Shown: one piece after another, positions 17,408 through 24,948 of the stretch | Layout of the letters: each line of letters starts with the position of its first letter | Numbering within the stretch: position 1 is the first letter of the stretch | Source of the DNA: Propioniferax innocua | Lineage (GTDB): Bacteria > Actinomycetota > Actinomycetes > Propionibacteriales > Propionibacteriaceae | Assembly: GCF_006716235.1 (NCBI RefSeq) | Contig: NZ_VFOR01000001.1 | Location: 124,001 to 188,000 of the forward strand | Direction: 5' to 3' | DNA: 64,000 nucleotides | The notes under the pieces: generated by a model | The model's input: the letters and a program-made list of their open reading frames with translations, nothing else | Databases searched by the model: none | Told to the model about the DNA's origin: nothing | Translations under genes and position numbers: made by a program

Positions 17408-19861
17408 ATGAGTGTGGGCGCGATGTCCAGACGGACATTCAACAAATGGGCAGGTGCCGTCGCGGGAACGACGGCATTGGTGGGGGCTGCCGGATGGGAA
17501 TCTCGACATGCAGCGACGCCGGCCGCTGCCGACGGCCTTGCGTCCGCGGATCGAACCGTCTGGAACGCCTGCATCGTCAACTGCGGTTCACGCTGCCCCC
17601 TGCGCGTCCAGGTCAAGAGTGTCGACGGTGAGGATCGCGTCGTGCGCCTGTTGCCGGACAACACTGGCGATGACGAGCTGATGACACGCAACATCAAGGC
17701 CTGCGTGCGTGGCCGCAACATGCGTGAACGTCTCTACAGCCCCGACCGGATCAAGTACCCCATGAAGCGCAAGGAGGGAACCAAGCGCGGTGACGGGGAG
17801 TGGGAGCAGATCTCCTGGGACGAGGCCGCCACGCTCTTCGCCGAGAAGCTTAAGGGTGTCTACGAGAAATACGGGCCCGAGGCCGTGCATCGCATGTACG
17901 GGTCGGGTACATGGAACTCGCACATCAATTACAAAGTGATGTGGCGCCTGCTCAACGCAGCCGGTGGCCAGCTCATGTACTACGGCAACTACTCGTTCTC
18001 ACAGCTGCACACCGCCAACAAGTATCACTACGGCGAGTACGGCGAGAGTCCTTCCAATTCCTTCGAGGATTCGATCGAGAACTCCAAGCTGTTGGTGTTG
18101 TGGGGTAACAACCCGCAGGAGACCCGGATGTCGGGCGGTGGCGCGCTGTTCACCTCGCTGGCGGCCTCCCGCAAGGAGGGGCTGAAGATCATCGTGATCG
18201 ACCCCATCCACAGCGATACCGCCGCACTCCTCGCCGACGAATGGATCGCACTGCGCCCCGGAAGCGATGCCGCACTGGTGGCGGGCATCGTGCATGTGTT
18301 GCTCGAGAACGACCTGCACGATCAGAAGTTCCTCGACAAGTACTGCGTCGGCTTCGATGAGAAGCACATGCCCGACGGCGTCCCGAAGAACCTCTCGTAC
18401 CGGTCCTACATCGAGGGCAAGGGCGCCGACGGCGTCGAGAAGACACCCGAGTGGGCGGCCGAGATCACCGGCGTCCCCGCCGACACGATCCGTGAACTCG
18501 CCCTCGAGCTGGGGAACACTTCACCGGTGAACATCACCCAGGGGTGGGGCCTGCAACGACAGGCCAATGGCGAGGCCAACTGCCGCGCGGTGTACACGCT
18601 GGCCGCCGTCCTGGGACAGATCGGTATTCCCGGTGGTGGCAATGGTGGACGCGACGGCTACTTCTGGCCGCTGTCGGAGTCACTGCCGGATCTCGCTGAT
18701 GACAACACCACCGAAGCACAGATCTCGTGCTTCGGGTGGCTTGACGCGATTCAGTTCGGGTCCACCATGACCGAGACGCAGGATGGCATCCGAGGCGTCG
18801 AGAAGTTGTCGACCGACCTCAAGTTCCTCGTCGCCATGGGCAGTAACGTGCTGCAGAGTCAGCATGCCGACGTGCAGCAGGTGCGCGAGATCCTCAAGGA
18901 CGAGAGCAAGCTCGAATTTCTCGTCTACATCGACAACCAGTTCACGCGTTCCGCGGAGATGGCTGACCTCGTCCTGCCGGACTGCACGCAGTTCGAGCGC
19001 TGGGATCTGGTGCCCAGCGAGTACACCGGCGATATGACCTATCTGCTCATGTGTGAGCCGGCGGTGGAGCCTTTGTACGAATCCATGTCCGGCTACGACA
19101 TGTGCGCCCTGATCGCCGACAAGCTCGGGATCAAGGACAAGTACACCGAGGGCCGCAGCCTGCAGGAATGGACCGAGCACCTCTATGAGCTGAGCCGGGA
19201 ATCCATCCCCGACCTGCCGTCATTCGAGGAGTTCCGCAAGCAGGGGGTCCACCGTTACTACTCGCCAGATGGCCTGACCGTGAGCATGAAGGACTTCCGG
19301 AAGGATCCGAAGGCGAACAAGTTGGAGACCCCCTCGGGCCTCATCGAGATCTTCTCGAAGGATCTGTACGAGATGGACAAGACCTGGACGTTCCGGAACA
19401 AGCGCAAGGGAGACCGCATCGCGGCGCTTCCGGAGTTCATCGACACCTGGGAGGGGCCGCTCGAAGCCTCTGCGGGAGGGAAGTATCCGATCCAGCTGAT
19501 CGGCCACCACTTCAAGGGACGCACGCACTCGACGTACGCGAATCTGCCGCATTCGAAGGCGCTGCACCCACAGGTGCTGTGGATCAACTCCAGTGACGCC
19601 GCCGAGCGAGGTATCAAGCACGGCGACATGGTCGAGGTGTTCAACGACCGCGGTCGCGTTCACATCCCCGCGCGTGTGACGCCACGCATCCGCCCCGGTG
19701 TCGCTTCGCTGCCCCAGGGCGCGTGGTTCAACTTCGAGGAGAAGAAGGGGATCGACACCGGCGGAGCGGTCAACACGCTGTCGTCACTGCACCCCGCACC
19801 GCTCGCCAAGGGCGGCGCTCAACACACGTCGTTGGCCCAGATCAAGAAGGTGGAGGACTGA
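17408..19861 (+). CDS. dmsA: Molybdopterin oxidoreductase, DMSO reductase-type catalytic subunit
   Basis: An 817-residue bis-MGD molybdoenzyme that would reduce an S- or N-oxide outside the membrane. The twin-arginine signal SRRTFNKWAG precedes a hydrophobic stretch at residues 10-30, so it is exported folded by Tat. An N-terminal 4Fe-4S site is C55-x3-C59-x3-C63-x35-C99. The segment YYGNYSFSQLH aligns with the DmsA region that supplies the serine ligand to Mo; Ser196 is the likely ligand. WGNNPQETRMSGGG and the C-terminal GRTHSTYANLPH region bind the cofactor. GAGAGGAG precedes the ATG. It starts a tight operon with Fe-S, membrane and chaperone genes. The physiological acceptor is inferred only. 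Confidence 0.92.
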   Translation: MSVGAMSRRTFNKWAGAVAGTTALVGAAGWESRHAATPAAADGLASADRTVWNACIVNCGSRCPLRVQVKSVDGEDRVVRLLPDNTGDDELMTRNIKACVRGRNMRERLYSPDRIKYPMKRKEGTKRGDGEWEQISWDEAATLFAEKLKGVYEKYGPEAVHRMYGSGTWNSHINYKVMWRLLNAAGGQLMYYGNYSFSQLHTANKYHYGEYGESPSNSFEDSIENSKLLVLWGNNPQETRMSGGGALFTSLAASRKEGLKIIVIDPIHSDTAALLADEWIALRPGSDAALVAGIVHVLLENDLHDQKFLDKYCVGFDEKHMPDGVPKNLSYRSYIEGKGADGVEKTPEWAAEITGVPADTIRELALELGNTSPVNITQGWGLQRQANGEANCRAVYTLAAVLGQIGIPGGGNGGRDGYFWPLSESLPDLADDNTTEAQISCFGWLDAIQFGSTMTETQDGIRGVEKLSTDLKFLVAMGSNVLQSQHADVQQVREILKDESKLEFLVYIDNQFTRSAEMADLVLPDCTQFERWDLVPSEYTGDMTYLLMCEPAVEPLYESMSGYDMCALIADKLGIKDKYTEGRSLQEWTEHLYELSRESIPDLPSFEEFRKQGVHRYYSPDGLTVSMKDFRKDPKANKLETPSGLIEIFSKDLYEMDKTWTFRNKRKGDRIAALPEFIDTWEGPLEASAGGKYPIQLIGHHFKGRTHSTYANLPHSKALHPQVLWINSSDAAERGIKHGDMVEVFNDRGRVHIPARVTPRIRPGVASLPQGAWFNFEEKKGIDTGGAVNTLSSLHPAPLAKGGAQHTSLAQIKKVED

Positions 19862-19864
19862 CCC

Positions 19865-20476
19865 ATGCTCGGTTTCTATTTCGACCAGTCCGCGTGCAAT
19901 GGATGCAAGGCGTGTTCCATGGCCTGTCAGGACAAGCACGACCTGCCGGTGGGGGTTCAATGGCGTCGGATCTATGAGTACACCGGCGGCACATGGAGCG
20001 TCGACGGTGCCACGGCCACGCCGAACATCTTCACGTATTACACGTCGATCTCGTGCAATCACTGTGACAACCCGGTGTGCGTCGAGGTCTGCCCGACCAC
20101 GGCGATGCACCGTGACGATGATGGCGTGGTCTCGGTGGATCCAGACAAGTGCATCGGCTGCCGGTACTGCGAATGGGTCTGCTCCTACAGCGCTCCACAG
20201 TTCAACCCCGACAAGGGGATCATGACCAAGTGCGACCTCTGCGCGGACTACCGCGCCGAAGGTCAGAACCCGGCCTGCGTCGACGCCTGCCCCTCCCGTG
20301 CCCTGGACTGGGGGCCGATCGATGAGCTGCGTGCCCAGTACGGCGACGCCTCCGGCATCGCGCCCCTGCCCAATCCCGAGGTGACCAAGCCGAATCTCGT
20401 CATCACGCCGCACAAGAAGGCGCAGTCGTGGGACGAGGGAACCGGTTCCGTGGCGAACCAGACAAGTGAGATGTGA
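19865..20476 (+). CDS. dmsB: DMSO reductase-type iron-sulfur subunit
   Basis: A 203-residue electron-transfer subunit with four 4Fe-4S cluster motifs. The first is CNGCKACSMAC (residues 12-22), later ones include CNHCDNPVCVEVC, CIGCRYCEWVC and CDLCADYRAEG...CVDAC. This matches DmsB/NrfC-type subunits, which pass electrons from the membrane anchor to the catalytic subunit and are co-exported with it. It begins 3 bases after dmsA. Confidence 0.95.
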   Translation: MLGFYFDQSACNGCKACSMACQDKHDLPVGVQWRRIYEYTGGTWSVDGATATPNIFTYYTSISCNHCDNPVCVEVCPTTAMHRDDDGVVSVDPDKCIGCRYCEWVCSYSAPQFNPDKGIMTKCDLCADYRAEGQNPACVDACPSRALDWGPIDELRAQYGDASGIAPLPNPEVTKPNLVITPHKKAQSWDEGTGSVANQTSEM

Positions 20477-20478
20477 TC

Positions 20479-21423
20479 ATGACCGAAGTGTTCGTCCATG
20501 AGTGGCCGCTGATCCTGTTCACCCTGCTGGGGCAGTTGGCCGTGGGATCGTTCATCGTCCTGGGGTTGGTCAACGTTCTGGCGACACCGCGCTACTCCGC
20601 GAAAGTCGTGGACCGGGTCGCGGACCCTGCGTTGTATGCGATCGGACCGGCCATGGTGGTCGGGTTGATCATCTCCATGCTTCATCTGGGGAATCCGCTC
20701 AATGCCATCAATGCGTTCCGGCACCTCGACACCTCGTGGTTGTCCCGTGAGGTGTTCTTCGGTGCGCTGTTCGCCGGGCTCGGCTTCGTGTTCGCCGTGT
20801 TGCAGTGGCGACGCTGGGGGTCGCGCAAGCTGCGTCAGCTTCTCGCCGTGGTGACGGCACTGGTGGGAGTCCTGCTGGTCATCAGCATGGCCTTCGTCTA
20901 CATGCGTCCGACCCTGCCGTACCTCAATCGTTGGACGACTCTCGTCGGTTTCGGGGTCACCACCATCCTGCTCGGCTGCCTGGCCATGGGAGTGGCCCTC
21001 ACCGGCTCACCGAAGGTGGGTACCGGCCTGCAGGAACGGCTGTTCCCGAGCTTCGCGCCGTTGAAGGATCACGAGGAGCTGGGGGTCGAGAAGTTGTTGA
21101 CCAACACACTGCGATGGATCGGCGTCACCACCATGGCGCTGCTGCCCCTGCAGTTGTTGGTGATGATGTTCGCCATCCTGCCGCCGACTGCCCCCGATGC
21201 TCAGATGCATGAGTTCAGCATGGTGGGGCTCGTGACTCGTGGAATCCTTCTGATCGTCGGCGCTGGAGTGCTCGGACTGTTTCTGTTCATCGGAGGGCGT
21301 GAACAGGCCAGCACCGGGATTCTGCTGGGACTTGTGAGCAGTGCGTTCATCATCACGATCGTGGCGGAGTTCCTCGGGCGGATCATGTTCTACGCGGCCC
21401 TGGTGCCGACAGGCGTCGGGTGA
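20479..21423 (+). CDS. dmsC: DMSO reductase-type membrane anchor subunit
   Basis: A 314-residue integral membrane protein with eight hydrophobic segments, matching the DmsC anchor that oxidises menaquinol. It starts EVFVHEWPLILFTLLGQLAVG, close to the DmsC N-terminus, and contains LGNPLNAINAFRHLDTSWLSREV, a DmsC hallmark, read here as LGNPLNA and DTSWLSRE. The ATG at 20479 is chosen over the GTG at 20473 that overlaps the dmsB stop. Confidence 0.92.
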   Translation: MTEVFVHEWPLILFTLLGQLAVGSFIVLGLVNVLATPRYSAKVVDRVADPALYAIGPAMVVGLIISMLHLGNPLNAINAFRHLDTSWLSREVFFGALFAGLGFVFAVLQWRRWGSRKLRQLLAVVTALVGVLLVISMAFVYMRPTLPYLNRWTTLVGFGVTTILLGCLAMGVALTGSPKVGTGLQERLFPSFAPLKDHEELGVEKLLTNTLRWIGVTTMALLPLQLLVMMFAILPPTAPDAQMHEFSMVGLVTRGILLIVGAGVLGLFLFIGGREQASTGILLGLVSSAFIITIVAEFLGRIMFYAALVPTGVG

Positions 21424-22070
21424 GCGACATGGAGGATCGGACTGAAGAGGCCCAAGCCCTCGACGTTGCGGCCCGCGTGGTGTCGAATCTGCTCCTGGGG
21501 CCACCCGGGGACGATCTGCGTGCGATGTTCACCGACGCCGATGCTGCGCAGGAATGGCCGCTGCGGGATGAGGGGGCGATGCAGGCGCTCCGCGATGTGG
21601 CCGCTGCGGCCCCTGATCCGGAGGACATGCTGCGCAGGGATCATTTTCGACTCTTCGTGGGCCCCGGGCGAGGTTTCGCCTGCCCGTACGAATCGGTGTA
21701 CACCTCACGGGATCAGTTGGTCTTCGGGGACGAGACACTCGATGTGCGTGCCACGTATGCACGCATCGGGCTCGAGGCGCCCGGCGGTGGCAGCGAACCC
21801 GACGATCATCTTGGGTTCGAGATCGCTTACATCGCCGAGGTCGCACACCGCATCGTGCATGCAGCCGATGATGAGCAGACCCAGCACCGACTGCGGTCGG
21901 AGCTGGGACGGTTTCTCGTCGATCATGTGAATCGGTACGCCGACCAGGTGATGGCTTCGGTGGCAGAGCACGCCGAGACTGCGGTGTATCGGGCGCTTCC
22001 TGCGTTGACACACAGCGTGATCGAAGCGTCCCATGCGCTCGCGGTGCGACATCTTCCCATCGAACGATGA
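21420..22070 (+). CDS. TorD/DmsD-family molybdoenzyme chaperone
   Basis: A 216-residue all-helical chaperone that would hold the catalytic subunit and its Tat signal until the cofactor is inserted. Family features are DHFRLFVGPGRGFACPYESVY (shortened: LFVGPG and PYESVY) and EPDDHLGFEIAYIA. It overlaps the membrane-subunit gene by 4 bases and the next gene by 4 bases, indicating translational coupling. GTG at 21420 is the likely start; an ATG three codons later is possible. Confidence 0.88.
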   Translation: MSDMEDRTEEAQALDVAARVVSNLLLGPPGDDLRAMFTDADAAQEWPLRDEGAMQALRDVAAAAPDPEDMLRRDHFRLFVGPGRGFACPYESVYTSRDQLVFGDETLDVRATYARIGLEAPGGGSEPDDHLGFEIAYIAEVAHRIVHAADDEQTQHRLRSELGRFLVDHVNRYADQVMASVAEHAETAVYRALPALTHSVIEASHALAVRHLPIER

Positions 22071-23023
22071 GTAGACCCACCGATCGCCTCGTGGCTCAGG
22101 TGGATGGCGACACGGGCACGGTGGTGCTCTCGTGCGCCGCCACCGTGCCACGGGTCCCTCGGCACATGACGCTCGCCCACCTGCGGGTATGTCTGATCGG
22201 CGAGGGGATGCACACGGTCCCCGAGATCCTCGCCGCCGGGGCATCCACCGTCTTGGTGGATCCGGCATGTCCACATGACGCCACGGCCCTCGCATCGTGC
22301 ATCGAACGCTGGCAGGCGTGGTGTGGCCCCGAACGGGTGGGAGTGTGGCAACCCGAAGGTCACTTCTGGCGTGCGGCCACGCCGCTGGATCTGACCAGTC
22401 GGGCCGAGGCGCGTAGAGCGGCGTTCGGAGTGTTGACCCGACGCGAGCCCGAAGAGGAAGACCTCGGACGCTCCGATGAAGCGCGCTTGCGTACGGCTCT
22501 GCGTGAACTCGGCATCCATCAGGAAAATGGGTCCGATCAGGCCGAGAGAGCCCCAGCAAGCAGAACACAGGCAGCCAGAACACAAGAAGCCAGAACACAG
22601 GAAACCAGAACACAGGCAGATGAGGGCATCAGTGCTGCGGCGAGGTTGGAGGTGTCGGACGCCTGCACCGCCTGCGGGGTCTGTATCCGTAGCTGTCCCA
22701 ATGACGCGTTGTCGTTTGCGCTGGAAGGCGATACGACAGGATTGATGCATGATCCGGGCCGGTGCGAGGGGGAGCAGTCCTGTGTGTCGTTGTGTCCGGT
22801 GAGCGCCATCACAACGGATGGTTCGTGGCCGCTGGAGCGTAGCGTCCAGGCCGAATCGGTGTCCCTGATCGAGATGCGGAGCGTCGAGTGCACGCGATGT
22901 GGTCAACGTCACCGTGGCGAGGGTTCACTGTGCGAGAGTTGCTCCTATGTCGCTCACCGTGGGCTCGGAGCGGCGATGAGTGTCGAGGAAGTGCTTGCGC
23001 TCGGGCGTCCACATCGATATTGA
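22067..23023 (+). CDS. Unusual ferredoxin-like protein of the DMSO-reductase operon
   Basis: A 318-residue protein in two parts. Residues 1-145 have no recognised domain, but contain hydrophobic LRVCLIGEGMHTVPEILAAGA. Residues 165-185 form a linker of four ARTQ-type repeats. The C-terminal part has two ferredoxin 4Fe-4S motifs (CTACGVCIRSCPN and CEGEQSCVSLCPVS) followed by a CTRCGQRH...CESC pair that looks like a zinc-ribbon. It overlaps the chaperone gene by 4 bases, so it belongs to the operon. It may pass electrons or deliver clusters, but its function is unknown. No Tat or Sec signal is seen, so it is probably cytoplasmic. Confidence 0.8.
   Translation: MSRPTDRLVAQVDGDTGTVVLSCAATVPRVPRHMTLAHLRVCLIGEGMHTVPEILAAGASTVLVDPACPHDATALASCIERWQAWCGPERVGVWQPEGHFWRAATPLDLTSRAEARRAAFGVLTRREPEEEDLGRSDEARLRTALRELGIHQENGSDQAERAPASRTQAARTQEARTQETRTQADEGISAAARLEVSDACTACGVCIRSCPNDALSFALEGDTTGLMHDPGRCEGEQSCVSLCPVSAITTDGSWPLERSVQAESVSLIEMRSVECTRCGQRHRGEGSLCESCSYVAHRGLGAAMSVEEVLALGRPHRY
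22561..22620. repeat. In-frame 15-base tandem repeat (linker)
   Basis: Four units of 15 bases with core CAGAACACAGG encode a repeating RTQ(A/E) linker. The stretch is AT-rich compared with its gene. In-frame units allow length change without frameshift. Confidence 0.9.
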
Positions 23024-23089
23024 GATCCTACGGTGGGTCCGGAATCACCTAATGTGTCAGCGATGGACGACCAGCTCGAAGGACATGCC

Positions 23090-23674
23090 ATGCCCCTGTC
23101 GATTCCACTGCAGTTCCACACCGACGATTCGGTGGAGGGACGTCTGGCCAACGTGCGCGTGCTTGTGGCCGGCGGTAGCCCGCTGGGGCTGCGAGTGGTG
23201 TCGATGCTGCAGAAGGTGGGCGTCCGCAACGTGACCGAGGCCTTCGGTGCCACTGGTGATGCCCTGATCGAGACGGTCAACGAGCACGACCTGGTGGTGA
23301 ACGCGTGCCGGACCGTCGGAGAGATGCTCGAGCTCGCCGATGCCTGCGTCCGTACCGGACGTCCTTTCGTGTGGGGTGAGGTACAGGGCAATGTGCACCG
23401 TTCCTCGGTGTTCTGGCCGCAGGCGCCGGGGGAGTGGCCTCTGACGACCCTGCGTCACCTCTACCCGGTGGTTCCCGAAGTGGACCCTGAACCTGCCGAT
23501 CCTGATCTGGAGATCGTGTGGAGCCGCTTGGCCACCGTGCTCATCACCGAGGTGCAGAAGCTGATCCAGGGGATCGGAGAACCGCTGATCGGACGCCTTC
23601 TCGAGGTGGACACCATCGCGGCCGATTGGGACGTGCGGGAGATCACTCCGGCACAGCCTCCTCGGAAATCCTGA
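23090..23674 (+). CDS. Degenerate ThiF/MoeB-like protein
   Basis: A 194-residue protein related to the E1-like adenylyltransferases MoeB, MoeZ and ThiF. The nucleotide-loop-like segment VLVAGGSPLGLRVVSMLQKVGV and later GRPFVWGEVQGNVHRSSVFWP and GIGEPLIGRLLEVDTI match MoeB in order. About 60 residues between them are missing, including the usual Asp, Arg and Lys that hold ATP, and no zinc cysteines are visible, so adenylation is unlikely. GAAGGA six bases before the ATG at 23090 supports that start. It lies 66 bases after the ferredoxin-like gene, in the molybdoenzyme operon, which suggests a role in cofactor handling. Confidence 0.7.
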   Translation: MPLSIPLQFHTDDSVEGRLANVRVLVAGGSPLGLRVVSMLQKVGVRNVTEAFGATGDALIETVNEHDLVVNACRTVGEMLELADACVRTGRPFVWGEVQGNVHRSSVFWPQAPGEWPLTTLRHLYPVVPEVDPEPADPDLEIVWSRLATVLITEVQKLIQGIGEPLIGRLLEVDTIAADWDVREITPAQPPRKS

Positions 23675-23854
23675 GCCGAGTCCCGGAGCGTCCCTGTGTT
23701 CGGAGTCGACCTGCGAGGTTGGTTGCTCAATCTGCGAGGTCGGTTGGTTTGGGGCGGTGTCTTGCAGGGGTTGGTCGTACCCCCTGTATGGATGGAAAAA
23801 CATTGAGGACAGATGTTGACCTCGGTGAACGAGGATCTGTTCCTGAAAAGTGCA

Positions 23855-23918
23855 GTTGAGGACACGATGCGTCCTCAACGAAAAACGATGTATGGAGCCC
23901 CGGTCGGTGGGGCTCCAT
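23855..23918. terminator. Two hairpins between convergent genes
   Basis: GTTGAGGAC-7-GTCCTCAAC (23855-23879) and ATGGAGCCCC-7-GGGGCTCCAT (23892-23918) are both perfect stems. They lie between the MoeB-like and HNH genes and are likely terminators for both directions; neither has a strong T-tract. The remaining gap from 23675 shows only a weak 21-base direct repeat. Confidence 0.65.
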
Positions 23919-23974
23919 GTGTGGTGGGGCTCAATGTGTGGTGGGGCTCAGCGCGCAGTGGGGCTCAGCGTGCG
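23907..23974. repeat. 17-base tandem repeat at HNH gene 3' end
   Basis: Four units begin at 23907, 23924, 23941 and 23958, with core GTGGGGCTCA. The HNH stop codon (TCA, 23965-23967 on this strand) is in the last unit and is repeated in the others. The first unit overlaps a hairpin. Confidence 0.9.
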
Positions 23975-24408
23975 GTGAGCTGTGCCCGCGTCGGCACGAA
24001 TGGCTCGAAACGAAGCTCCATGCCCGCCTCGCGCGGGGTCCGGTCGGCTTTTCGCATATTGCAGGGGCTGCAGGCCGCGATCGTGTTGAGCCATGAATTG
24101 GGGCCGCCACGTGACTGTGGGAGCAGGTGATCCACCGTCGTGGCGTGCTGCCCGCAGTAGGTGCACGTGCGTCGATCTCGTATGAGCACGCCACGCTTGG
24201 TCCACCCTGGAGGCCGGGTGTACATGAAGTGGGTCTTCACGTAACGGACGAGCCGGAGCACCAATGGCCAGGGGTATGGGCCGATCAGGCGCCCCTCCTG
24301 TGCCTCCTCCACGATGGCGACCTCGCGCACCAACATGCCGATGGCGTGCTTGACCGACACCGTGTGCAGCGCGGTGTTATCGGCGTTCAACACCAGTACT
24401 CCGTTCAT
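23965..24408 (-). CDS. HNH endonuclease family protein
   Basis: A 147-residue protein. The N-terminal 60 residues (VLVLNADNTALHTVSVKHAI and following) are the conserved leader of a common actinobacterial HNH group, and the nuclease core is CTYCG-x6-VDHLLPQSRGG then NTIAACSPCNMRKADRTP: two zinc CxxC pairs flanking the catalytic DH. The ATG at 24408 follows GGAGGG. This family is widespread and chromosomal, with an unclear role, so it is not in itself evidence of a mobile element. It is separated from the upstream small gene by a terminator. Confidence 0.88.
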   Translation of the reverse strand: MNGVLVLNADNTALHTVSVKHAIGMLVREVAIVEEAQEGRLIGPYPWPLVLRLVRYVKTHFMYTRPPGWTKRGVLIRDRRTCTYCGQHATTVDHLLPQSRGGPNSWLNTIAACSPCNMRKADRTPREAGMELRFEPFVPTRAQLTAR

Positions 24409-24483
24409 CGGCCCTCCCTCCATCCTGCGTGGACCTTCGAACTGTCGTGGACCTGCAATCGATTCCGACACGTGCTGGGTATG

Positions 24484-24513
24484 AAAAAACCGTCCAGCGG
24501 CACGCTGGACGGT
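24484..24513 (-). terminator. Rho-independent terminator after the cysteine-rich peptide gene
   Basis: ACCGTCCAGCG-GCA-CGCTGGACGGT is an 11-base perfect stem (24489-24513). Read on the minus strand it ends in a run of six T (24484-24489). It lies between the peptide gene and the HNH gene. Confidence 0.85.
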
Positions 24514-24560
24514 TGACCACTTCGTAGTGACCCGGGCCCGTTGGAACGGGCGCACGTCAC

Positions 24561-24719
24561 TCAGCAGGGACAACCGTCGATGGTGCGGCAGCGCGGGCCG
24601 ACCCCGGAGGGAGCGCACGTCAGCACATCGCCAGATGTGGCGCAGCGAATCACGGCACAGTCGGTGAGCATCATGATCTGGATGGTCGCGCTGTGATTGC
24701 GTCCTGACTGTCGTGACAT
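24561..24719 (-). CDS. Small cysteine-rich peptide, unrecognised
   Basis: A 52-residue peptide with six cysteines at positions 21, 26, 35, 44, 50 and 52, all in the last 32 residues, ending in DGCPC. The N-terminal 20 residues are basic then hydrophobic (TIQIMML) and cysteine-free, which looks like a leader plus core arrangement. The gene has its own strong ribosome site (GGAGGGG, six bases before ATG 24719) and a Rho-independent terminator 47 bases after its stop, so it looks like a real, independent unit. I do not recognise it. It could be a metal-binding peptide, a RiPP precursor or a cysteine-responsive leader. No maturation enzyme is adjacent. Confidence 0.55.
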   Translation of the reverse strand: MSRQSGRNHSATIQIMMLTDCAVIRCATSGDVLTCAPSGVGPRCRTIDGCPC

Positions 24720-24861
24720 GCTTCCCCTCCTTCCGATCGTCCGCACGTGTTGCTTTCTCGGATGTGTCATTCCTCACGTGCTGGGACCATCATTTTGCCC
24801 CATGGGTAAGGGATGGTGACGACAGGGTGAACTGTCGCCCAACAAATCGGGACGAGCGCCG

Positions 24862-24948
24862 GATGTCAGATGCCGGGTGTCAGGTGTCGGGTGTCACGTC
24901 GGGTGTCAGGCGTGGGGTGTCACGTCGGGTGTCAGGCGTCGAGTGTCA
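24862..24948. repeat. Short tandem repeats at exonuclease 3' end
   Basis: Many copies of GGGTGTCA-type words, with a 26-base tandem duplication at 24891-24916 and 24917-24942 (GTGTCACGTCGGGTGTCAGG core). The exonuclease stop (TCA at 24946-24948) is one of the GTGTCA words. A CGACAG-6-CTGTCG hairpin lies at 24820-24837. Confidence 0.85.

Noticed and set aside
22561-22620. Possible CRISPR array
   Set aside because: Units are 15 bases, contiguous without spacers, and in frame inside a gene.
23965-24408. HNH nuclease as part of a mobile intron or phage
   Set aside because: No reverse transcriptase, integrase or intron boundary is nearby; this HNH group is a common chromosomal gene.
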